A stretch of 64,000 nt of DNA from assembly GCA_019916065.1 (NCBI GenBank), contig CM034238.1, positions 27,701,246-27,765,245 on the forward strand, in the 5' to 3' direction. Origin of the DNA: Vitellaria paradoxa (lineage: Eukaryota > Streptophyta > Magnoliopsida > Ericales > Sapotaceae). Below the pieces are notes generated by a model. The model ran no database searches. It was not told where the DNA came from and saw only the letters and a program-made list of their open reading frames with translations. A program made the translations under genes and the position numbers. Each line of letters begins with the position of its first letter. The stretch's first letter is position 1. Shown piece by piece: positions 12,331 through 24,184 of the stretch.

Positions 12331-13060
12331 CTATAAAATCATAAAAACCACCCGTAGCCTCCAAACTTTTACCAAGTGTTTGTTAGTATCAAACATGTTG
12401 AAATGCCTACAATGCATGAGTCGAAGTCTGACCAAATTCTCAACCTTACAAGTAAGAGAGACAACATTAAGATATACATTAACAAACAATCGGGAATTCA
12501 TTTCCCTCCATATAACATAGACCATAGCAGCCAAACCAAATTTGCTCAACACATGAATAAAAGATGTGCCCGCAAAACTTCCTAATAGACCACGGTATAG
12601 CATCTTTAAGTAGTAGAAGAACATTGCAAACCAAATTTTCTCAGCAACTCTGACCATATTCTTCCAATAATATTCTTTCAATGAAGCAACATTGGAAGAA
12701 ATAATGAGAGAGATCCTCGATAGCATCCTTGAATGCTACGAATACATTGATTGTTAAAAGTATTAGTGCTTTGTTTATCAATCAATTTGTTATTTGTTCT
12801 ATTCTACTTTCCCAATTGTTAAGGGATGTGTTGTCATTTGAACTATTATTTAGTTAGTTACCACGTCTTTAGGATTTTTAAGCGCAGACTGCATTTTCTC
12901 TGCTTAGTTATTTTGTAAGGCTATTTATAGGCCAGTTTATTCATTCAATCAAATAAGATGATTTTCTCAAATTTCTTGCTTCTACACAAAGTTCTCTCGT
13001 CATTGATGAAATTCTTCTTATCGCGATTCTAGGGCAAAGGCAAACAGATTAATCCCATGT
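12331..13060 (-). pseudogene. LINE (L1-type) ORF2 carboxy-terminal fragment, zf-RVT region
   Basis: The minus strand carries two recognisable pieces of the reverse-transcriptase zinc-binding region. One frame reads EDLSHYFFQCCFIE, the usual C-x-H..FFxC block. The other, open at 12726-12331, reads KFGLAAMVYVIWREMNSRLF, the conserved carboxy-terminal block of plant L1 ORF2. Frame changes between them show it is dead. A 251-bp solo Copia LTR (12752-13002) interrupts it, and LINE-like sequence continues to the right of that insert. No poly(A) tail was identified. Confidence 0.6.
12752..13002 (+). mobile_element. Solo Copia LTR with perfect TTGAT target duplication
   Basis: It starts TGTTAAAAG, ends CTCTCGTCA and is flanked on both sides by TTGAT (12747-12751 and 13003-13007). 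A TATTTATAGG promoter-like motif sits near 12920, followed by an AT-rich region with ATTCATTCAATCAAATAAG, as in R/U5 of plant Copia LTRs. The length of 251 bp fits a small Copia LTR. It interrupts a LINE fragment. Confidence 0.8.
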
Positions 13061-14820
13061 TCAAATTTTTCTTTTCTTTTTTTTTTTTTAATGCTTGGTC
13101 ACTTTCAAAATTTTCATTTTTAAATGCCCCCATCTTTTTACCAGTAAGCTTTTGAACCACATCAATTTTCAACCTCATATGCAAATTACTTTTAGTATAT
13201 CTAATTGTTGGGACATAGCTTGTATAAAGCAAACGATACCCCTAATGTTACCCTTTCCAAAATAAATAAATAAAATTATTGTCACGTTTATTTAGCCTTT
13301 AGGCGGTTCCTGATTGGGATGTTAGGAAGGCGGTTCAATTAACTTTTCGTATGGTTTGGTATTTGATTTCCTAAAATTATTTTAAACATAAAATCCGGAA
13401 TAAATTGTTTATTTCCTACAACGGTATGGATATACACAATGGAGCTATTTGGACCGTCAAAAAGTACTAAAAAAATGAAAAAAAATGTAATGTGTTAGAT
13501 ATTTTTGGTATTTGAAAGATTTGTCAAAATCTGGCAAAAATTCCATTCAAACAAGGTATTGGAGGAACTTTCGAACTGACTAGAAAGAGAAAAATAACAA
13601 ATGTGTCGAGTGCTTCTTTTGCAAGTCGCAGTTGTTAGGTAAACAAAAGTTAGAATAGTAACAAAGTGTACGGATTTGAAAAGAAACTCGTAAGAAATCG
13701 CCTCCAAGGTAGAATTGATTTTTGGATTTGGACTGTGCAATAAGTTGACAGTTGTGCAGATGGTCATTCACACCTAGACCACGAAATCGGTAAAGTTTGA
13801 AAAAATAATAAATTTTTGTATCATTTGGCCACTTTTGATGGGTTTTGATCCTATCAAACAGCCCCATAATTGTGTGTAGTGATATAAATATCTCATGTTT
13901 GAATTAGTTTACCGTCAATAAATAAATGTCTAATATTATTTTATATAAAATATCTTATCAGATAACATTACTTGTCTCACTAATTAAATATCAAAAAAAA
14001 AATTATGGGTAAATGTCAAAAAATTGATTTCATATAAAAAATTAATCTCATCATATTGTATCTAATATTATATATTATTTCATAATACCATTATTTATCC
14101 ACTTAATTTATTCCCTAATCAAAGTGGCCTGGAGGTTTGGCCCAACCCTCATTACATAGTGTCATTTTGAGAATTTCATTGATTTTTGATTAACTTGTAG
14201 AAAAATTCATGCTTTGTGCGATTGCACAAGTGCGATAATGTAATTTGTAATTGTTTGTTTATAAATTTTAGCATGAATTTCACTCTACGCACTGTTAAAA
14301 TTACACAATCACGATCATGTGTAGCAAAACCTTTGCATGACTAAAAGAAATTCCAGAGAAGACTATAGTTTGGAATCTTAACGACCGATTAAACAATATT
14401 GGATAGTTGAGATTAGTCCACAAGAAACTGGAACCAAAGGTTTTAAGGGAAGTCTGACCCTTGACAATTTTTTTTGAAGTAAATTTTATTTTACACTTCT
14501 ATGCTTTATTCAAATTTTATTATAATAATAAGTGCTTAAATTTTTAATTAATTGTAATTTTTTTTTTCATTGACTGTTTTATTCTTACATTTTTATCATT
14601 AACTTTTTATTGCATTGAGACAAAATAGTCGCGGAAAGTATAGTATCGCTAATAAAAATTTTAGACTCATAATTATTAAAAATAAAAATAAAAACTTAAA
14701 TATTAAAATAAAATTTGGGATAAAATTCAATCGTGCAAGTTGAAATTCATCCCTTCTGTTTCTTTTCAAGGCCAGCATTGAAAGTTGCATAGCTCCCCTG
14801 TAAGAATAGGCTCATCTGAT
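13061..14820. other. Intergenic sequence, no gene recognised
   Basis: Overlapping minus-strand open stretches at 13495-13867 show no recognisable domain. A GGGGCTGTTTGATAG-like end on the minus strand near 13866 hints at a DNA transposon, but I could not pair it with a convincing left end. The final part is presumably the upstream region of the petM-like gene. Confidence 0.4.
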
Positions 14821-14856
14821 CTACTTTGTTAACCAACCATACAAAACCCCCCCGGC

Positions 14857-14862
14857 CTTATC
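14857..14862 (-). promoter_or_regulatory. I-box-like GATAAG upstream of petM
   Basis: GATAAG on the minus strand lies about 35 bases upstream of a CT-rich tract (about 14892-14913) that probably belongs to the 5'UTR. GATAA elements are common in light-regulated promoters of chloroplast-protein genes. A single six-base match is weak evidence. Confidence 0.2.
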
Positions 14863-14973
14863 CTACTTCTGTCCTCATACAACTTCCATTTCACTCTCTC
14901 TCTCTCTCTCCTCTCTTATCATCTCTGATTCCCAGACTCTTGGAGACACCCTTCAAGCACCATCCCATCTCAG

Positions 14974-15059
14974 GTAAACAATCTCTTCTCTTTCTTGATG
15001 AATTTTTGCTTTACTAATTAACAAATTAAAACCCTTCTTCTCGTGGGCTAGATTTCAAG
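14974..15059 (+). other. Probable 5'UTR intron of the petM-like gene
   Basis: A good donor (CTCAG|GTAAAC) at 14974 is followed by a T-rich stretch and an AG at 15058-15059, or an alternative AG at 15050-15051, just before the ATG at 15063. Its presence argues for a gene copied as DNA rather than a reverse-transcribed pseudogene. Confidence 0.45.
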
Positions 15060-15062
15060 TCA

Positions 15063-15436
15063 ATGGCCACGGCATCAGCTACCCTTTCTCCGGCGAAATT
15101 TTCCGTCGCCGCGATGAGCTCAGCCGGGTCATGTCGGAGGAGAAAAGCCAGTGTAAATTACATTGGTGGACTGACTTCTTTCAGTGGGCTAAAAGCTACC
15201 ACCGCGTGGCGGCTTTAGGCCTTCCCATTTGCACCGAGCAGTCCTTCGCAAAGATTGTTAGCTCTTTGAAATCCCCATCACAGGGCGGAGAAAAGGCGGC
15301 GGAGCTCTCTCCTCCACCTGCAACGCTGCCGGGGAGATTTTCAGGATTGCCGCAATCATGAATGGGCTTGTTCTTAGGGGTTGCAGTGGGTTTTGTTCTT
15401 CTTCGAATTGAAGCTGCGATTGAGGAAGCAGAGTGA
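15063..15436 (+). pseudogene. petM: PetM-like (cytochrome b6f subunit 7 precursor) with three frameshifts
   Basis: The start at 15063 opens MATASATLSPAKFS, a Ser/Ala-rich chloroplast transit peptide, and continues through VNYIGGLTSFSGLKATT. The frame then shifts: VAALGLPICTEQSFAKIVSS is read one frame over, SSTCNAAGEIFRIAAIMNG in the third frame, and VAVGFVLLRIEAAIEEAE in the second, ending at the stop at 15434. The last block is the single membrane helix and acidic tail of mature PetM, a small subunit of the thylakoid cytochrome b6f complex. Recognition is from memory of plant PetM precursors. Order and length (about 120 residues) fit a whole gene. The breaks are near 15202 (1 base lost), near 15290 and near 15377 (2 bases lost). 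Either this is a recent pseudogene or the assembly carries indel errors. Copia D begins about 270 bases downstream. Confidence 0.7.
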
Positions 15437-15709
15437 GAAGTTTCCATTTGTGTTTGTTTGATCTATGTCAAGATTGGATCTTTGCTAAATTGTTCATTTT
15501 ATTTACAACTGTATTATTTTGGCTATTTAAACTGAACTGATCTTCTTTACAAAGTTCTCTCCTCTCTCTTGTTTGGTTGCTTTTACCTTTGTTTGGAATG
15601 TGCAAGAATTAACGTCTATGTTGTGGTGAACTTTGTGAGTGTAAATTTTGATCCATGTCACTGCCCTCTTCTATTTTGGTCAAGTCAGTTATAATAGTGA
15701 ATCAGTCAA

Positions 15710-15931
15710 TATTAAATATCAGATTGATTCTCTCCATATTTGGAGTCTTTCTTGTATTACCTTTTTATCTTCATTTAGTTATGGTAACTGTAAATCAATT
15801 GAGGATTTTTATCCTCCATTGTAGGACTGATTGATTTTGTGTATGAATTATAAATACACACTCATCCTCAGTATGTCAGTGCAATAAATCAGACCTGAAG
15901 TTTTATTTCCATCCAAATTCTTTTCTTATTA
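15710..15931 (+). repeat. 5' LTR of Copia D
   Basis: It starts TATTAAATATCAGATTG and runs to the base before the primer-binding site. The start is shared with the 3' LTR at 21269. A TATAAATACACAC promoter-like block lies near 15850. Confidence 0.75.
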
Positions 15932-16037
15932 TGGTATCAAAGCATGATTGTGTTCTTATTTAACTACACATATAGAGCCCTAGGGTTCTGCCATCATCTT
16001 CCACCACCAGAAACTATGGCCAATCCTTCATCAGTTT

Positions 16038-16267
16038 TGTTGGAAACATGTGCGAAAGTTGAGCCTCACATCAAATAAATAGAAGAGAGGTTAGATCTTA
16101 ATATACAATTGGATGACTCATTATTTACAAGACTTAGCTTTTTTAATGGATATGGGTCATTCAATGTATATTGGATTCATGTGATGAGATATGAACTTCG
16201 TGGATACTCTAACGGGTTTGGCCTATGCACACGTGGGAATACTTTAGGTGGATCAAGATTCCCATCA
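16038..16267 (+). repeat. 5' terminal repeat of the TRIM
   Basis: It begins TGTTGGAAACATG and ends CCCATCA. It is the same length as the 3' copy and similar over its whole length. Confidence 0.9.
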
Positions 16268-16592
16268 AGTGGTATTAGAGCTGATAGCTGATGACCTTTG
16301 GGCGGCCTCAAAACCGATTTGGTGCGCTTGCATGGAGACTCTCAATGGAGCGAGAAAATCCAAGAAGGCTCTCGATAGAGCAAGGATGCGAGCGGGCTTG
16401 CTGTATGATGGTCTTGATTTAGTAGAAAGGGATAGTTCTCGATTGATGGAGTTGTGCAGTAAAAAAAAAAAAAGGTCCACAGTTAATTAAATCAGTGTTG
16501 GAAGGTAAAAAGATCATTGATCAAGGGGGAGTCAAGTGGATCAAATCAAGGAGAGCAAGGGCCAATGCATGATTCACACATGAGGGGGAGAC

Positions 16593-16822
16593 TATTACGA
16601 ACGTGTGCAAAAGTTGAGCCCCACATCAAATAAATAGAAGAAAGTTGGACCTTAATATACAATTAGGTAGCTCAGCATTTACAAAGCTTAGCTTTTTAAG
16701 TGGATATGGATCATTCAATGTATATTGGGTTCATATAATATGGTGTGAACTCTGTGAGTACTCCCCAATAGGTTGGGCCTATCGCATGTGTGAAAACCTC
16801 AGGCGTATCAAATCTTCCAACA
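16593..16822 (+). repeat. 3' terminal repeat of the TRIM
   Basis: It begins TATTACGAACGTG directly after the polypurine tract and ends TTCCAACA, followed by the AGTTT duplication. Confidence 0.9.
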
Positions 16823-19800
16823 AGTTTTGTCTACTCTAGAAATTGCAATAGACTTTACCATAGCCGAATCTCTCCAATCCAAAGTGTCAAAACTTATTTC
16901 GGATATTTCTTCCCCATACTTCATTCACTCAACCAATAATCCCCTCACTACATTAGTTGAACCATTACTTAATGGTGACAACTACTCATCATGGCATCAT
17001 TCTGTTGTCATGTCCATGAGTGCAAAGAATAAGTTGTGTTTTGTTGATGGTTCCCTTCCTTCACCCAATGACCCTGATATCTTACCTTTCTAGAATTGCT
17101 GTGCTAATATGGTGTTATCGTGGTTCCATAATAGTGTCATAAAATCTCTATCCTCAAGCCTTCTATCATGTCATACCCCACATGCTTTCTGGCTCGATCT
17201 GAAAAATCAGTTTTCCCAAAATAACAATCCTACTATTTTTGTATCCAACGAGCTATTGCAACCCTTTGCCAAGATCATTAATCTATCAGCCAGTTCTATA
17301 GCGTTACCAAAGGTCATTGGGATGATTGGATTCTATCCAACTAATTCCAGAATGTTCTTATGGTGCCTTCAAAACTCAGATTGAACAACAATCCAATGCT
17401 CATGTCTTTCAATTTCTCATTGGCCTAAATGACTCCTACATCCAATTGCATAGTCAATCCTTGTAATGGATCCACTACCCAGTGTTACTCGGGTTCATTC
17501 CTTTGATTCAGGAAGAACTTCAACATTCTTTATAGATATCTCGAGCACCATTAGACAATTTTGCTATGGTTGTTACCCATAAATCACGTGTAATACACAA
17601 CTCAAAAGATTCTATTGTTACTTATGATAATTGTAGCTTTTCGGGACATCTTAAATCTGTTTGTTTCAAGTTAATTGGATAAGCAGAATGGTGGGCTACT
17701 CGCAATCAGAAAAATAAACTAATCAAATAGCAGAGCCCCTCTGCTCATACAACTTATATCGAATCACCTACTCTCTCGGATGGGATCATAAGTCTCCCTC
17801 CTACTGAAACTACCAGGGCTCTTGTTGTTGCCAACGATCCATCTGTAAAGTTTTTTGGTAATATTACATCCACTTCTTTCACTTCTATCTTCTCATGATT
17901 CGATTATTGACAGTTGAGCATTAGATCACATGACACCTGATATATTTTTTGAATCTTTTTCAACACATGAAAAATTTTTACCTGTTCATACACCATCAGG
18001 ATCATCTCATCCTATCCATCATGTTGGTCATATACACTTATCTTCTTTACCCCACTTAAAAAATGTCCTTCTGTTTAGACTCTTAAATTTAACCTTTTAT
18101 CTGTACAAAAACTAACTCAAACCTTGAATTGTATTGTCACTTTTTCCCACCTATTGTCTATTTTAGAACTAATCTGCGAAGACAGTGATTTCATCAAGTA
18201 AAGCGCGTAATGGATTGTACTATCTTCAATATGGAGCCCCCATGCCCTAGCCACTAATCACGAAATTGATTTTCTCCTTTGGCATCATAGATTAAGCCAC
18301 CCTTCCAATTTAGTTTTGCCATCCTTTTATTTATGTATCTAATAATGTAGCTTCTTGTGATGCTTGTTTAAGAGGCAAACATATTTAACTTCCTTTTGAT
18401 TTAATTCCAAATAAAATGTTACCCCTTTTAATCGTATTTTTTAATGATATTTGGTGTGGGTATCACACCACATCCATGTGGTTCTCATTATTTTCTTACT
18501 ATTGTGGATGAATATACCCCTGTTACATAGGTATATCTTATGGCTCAAAAATCTCAAATTTTAACTTAATTGAATTTTTTTTTTAAATGGTCTAAAATCA
18601 ATTTAATAAAACAATTAAGCATTTTTTATCTAACAATAGGCATGAATTTAGCCAGACCTACATAAGATTTTTTTAGTGAAACGGTATCCTCCATGAACTC
18701 ACTTGCGTTGCGACTCCTCAACAAAATGGTATGGTTGAACGTAAACACCGACACATTCTTAATGTTTTTCGATGTTTACGCTTTCAAGCCAACCTGCCTA
18801 TTTCTTTTTAGAGTGAATGCATTCTTACTATTATTTTTTTAATTAATCGCACCCACGCTCTTTAAAAATGATAACACCTTATGATCGTCTTTTCGAACAA
18901 AACCCAACTACGCTCACTTGCATGTTTTTAGTAGTTTATGTTACACTCAAACCTCACGAGTGTGTTAGGATAAATTTCAGCCTAGAGGAGTTCGTTATAT
19001 TTTTCTTGGCTACCCTCTACGCCGTCATGGATATCGCCTTTATAATCTTGAAACTAAATAAATTTTTGTCTCACAGGATGTGACTTTTTTTTAAAACAAT
19101 TTTCTCATATCACTCTCTTGACCAACTTCCTTTTGAACTTATTCAACACCCACCTAGCCAACCAACCTCTCCACACCATTGTTATGATCACAACACATTA
19201 TCAGTCCCTTATGAACACTATCCCACCACAACATCCTTTACTCTTTTACCTGATATCCAGACTATAAACACCTTGTCAGCTATCACACAACCTAGAACTA
19301 GCTCCTCAGTACCAGACTTTACCACTTGAAGCTTCTAATACCTGACCTATAGACCCTGCCTCACTTCAAACCACTTGGAATATCTCTGCCACTCTACTTC
19401 CCATTCAGCCAAAACGCACAATCATACCCCCAAAGCGTTTTTGTGACTATATTTTCCCTACTTTATCGATACAATCACTTACACCCTCCTCCAACTCTAT
19501 TTCATCTTCAGGTATTGCTTACCCCATTAGTAACCTAAAACCAAAAAATTGCTATCCAAAATCCCTCACTGCAGCCCTGGAGCCTCAACAGTAAGAGTAC
19601 ACCAAGTGCGTGGTTGCAACCAACCCAGCTATCGGATAAAGAAGGAGCTCGCAAATCGCATTTTCGCATGATTCTTGTTACTTATTCCCATTTCCCCTTC
19701 CCATTTTGCATTTATTTTTGCTTTATCCCAGCATAACAGCCCATCTTTTTATTCTCAAGCAATTAAACAAAGTCACTAGCGTAATGCCATTTCTACTGAA

Positions 19801-21268
19801 CTTTAAGCTCGTGAGTCAAACAACACTTGGATCCTTTCTCCTCTTCCTCCAAATAAACGACCCATTGGATGCAAATGGATTTTTAAAACCAAATTCAATG
19901 TGGATGGTTTTGTTGAGTGCCATAAGACCCGCCTTGTTGCCAAGGGATACACCCAAGTTGAAGGGATGGATAACCACGACACATTTGCTCAAGTGGCCAA
20001 ATTGGTCATTGTTCATTGTTGTCCTTGCCATAGCTGCTACCCACAATTGGCATACTCATCAGTTGGATGTTCATAATACTTTTTTACATGGTGACCTCCA
20101 TGAAAAAGTTTATGTCTTTACCTCCTGGATATGGTTGTAAGGGTGAAATTAAGGTATTTAAACTCTAAAAGTCTTTATACGGCCTCAAGCAAGCCTTTCG
20201 AAATTGGTCTGCCAAACTATCTACTCTCTTACTTTCGGCAGGCTTTCATCAATCTTAGGCTAATCATTCTTTATTCACTTGAACTTATTATAATTCATAC
20301 ATTGTTGTTCTAGTTTATGTGGATGATCTCCTTATCATAGGTAGTGATTTGATAACCATTATAAATCTCAAACTTTTCCTTGCTGATTAATTCAAAATCA
20401 AAGATCTTGGCGCTTGAAATTTTTTCTCGGTATTGAGATTGCATGATTCCCGAAAGGTATTTTTATCAACCAGTGGAAATACATTTTGGATATCTTGACT
20501 GATTCTATGCATCTTGGTTTTCGACCCACTTCCTCACCAATGGAGCAATACTTAAAATTATCTAATGATATGGATGATCTAGTAGATGATCTGACTTCTT
20601 ATAGGCGTCTCACTGGATGCCTCATTTATTTGACAATTTCCTGGCTTGATATTATTTTTGTGGTCAATCAATTAAGCTAGTTCATGCACAATCCTTGTGT
20701 ACCCTACTATGATACTACTGTCTGCATCCTTTGTTATCTAAAAGGCACACTTGATCATGGAATACTTTTTTCTTCTACCAATAACCTTCAAGTCATAGCC
20801 TTCACAGATTCAAATTGGCTCCCATGACCTGTCATTCCACTACTGGATTTTTCATAACACTTGGTGATAGTCCCCATGGTGCACAAAGAAACAAACTATA
20901 GTGTCTCGGTCCTCTGCCAAGGCAGAATACTGCCCCATGGCATCAACTACTTGTGAACTCATTTGGTTAAAGCAACTTTTTCATGATCTCACCATTTCAC
21001 CCCCTCAACCCATGACTCTTTACTGTGACAATCAAGCAGTTCTTCATATTGCCCAGAATCCAATCTTTCATGAAAGAGCTAAGCACATTGAAATTAACTG
21101 CCACTTTGTTCGTGACAAACTCAAAGCTAGTCTTATCTCTCTAAGCCATGCACACACTTTGGTCCAGCTTACCGACCTCTTCACCAAGGCTGTTGGTATT
21201 AATTGATTTTACAATCTTTTGCTCAAGTTGGGCATTTCAACAATCCATGCTCCAACTTGAAGGGTGCA

Positions 21269-21447
21269 TATTAAATATCAAATTGATTCTTTCCATATTT
21301 AGTGGAGTCTTTCTTGTATATCATTTTTATCTTCATTTAGTTATCATAATTGTAAATCAATTGAAGATTTTTTTTCCTCCATTGTAGGACTGATTGAGTG
21401 TGTGTATGACTTATAAATACACACCCATTCAAATTCTTTTCTTATTT
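21269..21447 (+). repeat. 3' LTR of Copia D
   Basis: It starts TATTAAATATCAAATTG after a purine-rich stretch (ACTTGAAGGGTGCA) and matches the 5' LTR, but it lacks about 45 bases just before the shared end CAAATTCTTTTCTTATT. Confidence 0.75.
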
Positions 21448-21449
21448 AT

Positions 21450-22740
21450 TTTGATTTGGCTCCATTTATTTTTAGAGTATCCATACTTCATGCTTTAAAC
21501 AGATGCTCCATGCTAAATTTGAGAGTAAAGGAGTTGAATAATGCAAGCATCAACTTCGCTAAGCAAATAGGCAAATGCCGAGATCTATAATGCCTCTTAA
21601 TATTTACAAGGTCACTGTAACAATGTAAATTTTTTTTTTTACGTTAATTATTAGGGTAAAGTAAAAAAATCACTCTCACAATTTAGACTAGGTATCACTT
21701 TAATCCCTCATGTTTGAATTGTAATAATTAAATTCTTATAGTTTTGGTCAAATAATAATTCGCTCCTTCTGTCAACCTTGGTTAATACCTAATAGTTAAA
21801 CCAAAGGCAATTTTGTCATTTTGCATTTTTTTCTCCAACAAACGCATATAGAGAAAGAGCCACTTTGCTGCATGTCAATCCTAGACGAACACATCCATCG
21901 TCCTTGCCAGTATTAGAAAACGATGAAATTTCTCTTCCTTTGCCTCTGACCCCGTCAGAATTCAAGGGTTGCCTTATCTTCAGCCCCTTCTTCCCGTCTA
22001 ACTCATCTCCAAGTATTGGTAATGCCTTAGCCCTAAGCTTGAATTCTTCCCAATTCTCTGTGCTTTCATTTATAGACCAGTCAAATCAACCAATATTTCG
22101 AAGCAAAAATCAAGATGATACATATACACGCGCATGCGCACTTTTCTGAAGTGCTCTAAAATTCAAGGAATCAAAAACTTGATTTCTAAGATTTTGTCAA
22201 TGAAATAGAGGGTAAGAAGGGAATTGGTTTCCAATTATTTAAGCAAATCTTTTGTCGTCGCAACAGGACTAACAGTTTTGATGCACCACCTAAAATAGCT
22301 TCTTCTTTGCTTTGCCTATTTTATTTGCTATTTGATTGGGTCTAAGCATTGTTGGTAGTGTTCTTCTGCGTGTGAGATATAGGCTCTTCGTGTGCCACAT
22401 ACCTGTTTTTAAGTTTTAAACAACATATACATATATATGTATCTGTATTTTATTTGTTCTCTCTCTCTCTTTAATTTGAGGATTTTTGTCTTAGTAACAT
22501 TGTTCTATCAAAATAAACTAAATATTTATGAAAGATTTCCAAACAAAACCCTTTTTGAATAAGTGGAGTTAAAGTGTTAGAGTTAATAAATAGAAGGGAT
22601 AAATTGAGAAAGAAGTATGTATAGTTAAAAAGATGTTAGTGTAATTAATCCTATATATATATCACCAACAACGATTTGTTATTTTCAGTTATTTATTTCA
22701 AAAAAGTAATTGTGCATTCAATCTCTTCGTCACATTGCCC
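21450..22740. other. Intergenic, no gene recognised
   Basis: An open stretch at 21865-22149 encodes 94 residues rich in Ser, Pro and Leu with no recognised domain. A run of CT dinucleotides lies near 22460. Nothing else is supported. Confidence 0.4.
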
Positions 22741-22744
22741 TCTA

Positions 22745-23053
22745 TTTTGGTTTGGGTAGAAGAGAAATAGAAAGTGAGAAAATTAAAGAATTTTTTTTCT
22801 TTTTTGATTTAGTTTGATAAATTTTTAAAAGAAGAAAAAGAAATAGAAAAGAAAACTTATTATCTTTCTTCTCATTTTTTCTACTATTTCTGTCTTATTC
22901 CCTATGTTTTCTTTTTACTTTCATTCTACAATCATAAAATTATTTTCTTCTTATTTTTCCCTCTCTTCTGCTCCAAAAACCAACAAAAGAAAGTTTTGTA
23001 ATTTTCTTCACCATTTCTCCTATTTTCTTTTTTTTTTTCTCCAAATCAAACAC
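22745..23053. repeat. Pyrimidine/purine inverted repeat, MITE-like
   Basis: The left side (TTTGGTTTGGGTAGAAGAG, then purine-rich) and the reverse complement of the right side (GTTTGATTTGGAG, then purine-rich) are similar over much of their length. The centre is near 22900. The arms are low-complexity, and no target duplication was established. Confidence 0.4.
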
Positions 23054-24184
23054 GAAGCTACAAATTTAAAATAAAAAATATTAATCTTTTACCACCCATC
23101 ATTAGTTTAAGGACATCAAATTATTAATAAAGATTGAGAATAAATAAGTTGTTGCCCCTTTAATAATAAAATCCTTAATTTTATTGAAATATCTATCCAT
23201 GCAATTTTAATATTATATTATCATAAAAATATTTTATTCTTAAATATCTAAGCAGTAATATTACATTATTAATTTTATTATAAAATAATCATCAAAACAA
23301 TGTCGTGGATTACTTTGAAAAAAAAAAATACTCGGTGAAAATATCGTTTTATTGTGTAAATGCTATTAATTACGCCGTTCCATTTTAATAAAAAAAATCT
23401 AAAAACAATAAGATGTTACAGATATGTATAACATATCCTTAATATACTATAATAAAAATTTACTTCAACGTAGATAGTTTGTAATTTAAAAAAATTATTT
23501 CAATCCATTTTGGAAGAGAATTAATTACCTTATTAGTGCTGTATAATGAGTGATGATATTGCTAAAGTAAAATTTGTTAATATCATAGCATATTTAATGT
23601 ATTTTTTTAAATGTTAGCAATTTTATCTTTATTTAGTTTTATGTGCAATCTAAAGTGATTTATTATCTATTAAATGAACAAACTTTTAAATTAGCATTTA
23701 TTTCCCTCTCTCTACCTTTTCATTGAACTAGATTTTGCTTTTTTTTTTTATTTTTTTTAAAGAAATATTAATAAATAATAGTAATCAAAATGGAAAGACA
23801 TGAATAATTTGAATAATTAATTCTAAAATTTGAATTTGATAGATTTATTTGAAATTTGTTTTAATATAAATTTTACTTATAATTAATAGAGTTTGGATAA
23901 TAATTTTAAAATTTAAATTTTTTATATTTATCTTTTAGTCTTAAAAATTTGATATAACAAATTTTACTAATTAATAGAAACATGAATAATTTGGATAATT
24001 AGTTATAAATTTGAAAATTTATATTTATCTTTTAATCATGAAAATTGATTTATTCTAAAACTTAACATACTAATTATCCAAACTAGTGTTTAATTTAATT
24101 AGTAAAATTTTTACTAAATCAATTTTCATGGATAAAAGATAAATATAGAAATTTTAAATTTTAAAACTAGTTATCCAAACTAAT

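Larger units (their letters stand above)
16038..16822 (+). mobile_element. TRIM (terminal-repeat retrotransposon in miniature) nested in Copia D gag
   Basis: Two 230-bp terminal direct repeats (16038-16267 and 16593-16822) flank a 325-bp interior. A primer-binding site (TGGTATTAGAGC, 16270-16281) follows the left repeat, and a polypurine tract (TGAGGGGGAGAC) ends at 16592. The 5-bp target duplication AGTTT is perfect (16033-16037, 16823-16827). There is no coding capacity, so it must depend on proteins supplied in trans. The gag frame of Copia D is continuous across the insertion site when one AGTTT copy is ignored. The two repeats differ by roughly 48 substitutions and a few small indels by hand count. 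Confidence 0.92.
16016..21206 (+). pseudogene. Copia D gag-pol polyprotein, degenerate
   Basis: The gag ATG is at 16016. After eight codons it is interrupted by the TRIM, and the frame continues from 16828 with EPLLNGDNYSSWHHSV, the Copia gag motif. Later blocks, in shifting frames: gag-pre-integrase LLWHHRLSHPS at about 18276-18312 and zinc-binding CDACLRGKH at about 18358-18385; integrase core HYFLTIVDEY near 18490 and TPQQNGMVERKHRHIL near 18716-18760; RT start WIFKTKF near 19874 and the YVDD catalytic motif near 20317; RNase H with SRSSAKAEY..MAS, CDNQAVLHIAQNP and KHIEINCHFVRD in an open stretch 20901-21206. Many stops and frameshifts make it inactive. Confidence 0.85.
15710..21447 (+). 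mobile_element. Ty1/Copia element D, degenerate full-length copy
   Basis: Two similar LTRs (15710-15931 and 21269-21447) flank a broken gag-pol in plus orientation. A primer-binding site, TGGTATCAAAGCA, follows the first LTR at 15932-15944. The domain order gag, integrase, RT, RNase H is that of Copia. The LTRs differ by about 14 substitutions plus a 3-base insertion over about 175 aligned bases by hand count, and the second LTR has lost about 45 bases near its end. No clear 5-bp duplication was found. A 785-bp TRIM interrupts the first codons of gag. Confidence 0.85.

Noticed and set aside
13290..13870. Candidate hAT or PIF element (GGGGCTGTTTGATAG end near 13866)
   Set aside because: The best left partner matches poorly and the flanks (TTA versus TAA) disagree.
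15063..15436. Chloroplast DNA insertion (because of petM)
   Set aside because: In land plants petM is a nuclear gene; a transit peptide and a putative intron are present, and no neighbouring plastid genes are seen.
15063..15436. Processed (reverse-transcribed) petM pseudogene
   Set aside because: A probable 5'UTR intron is retained and no poly(A) tail or target duplication is seen.
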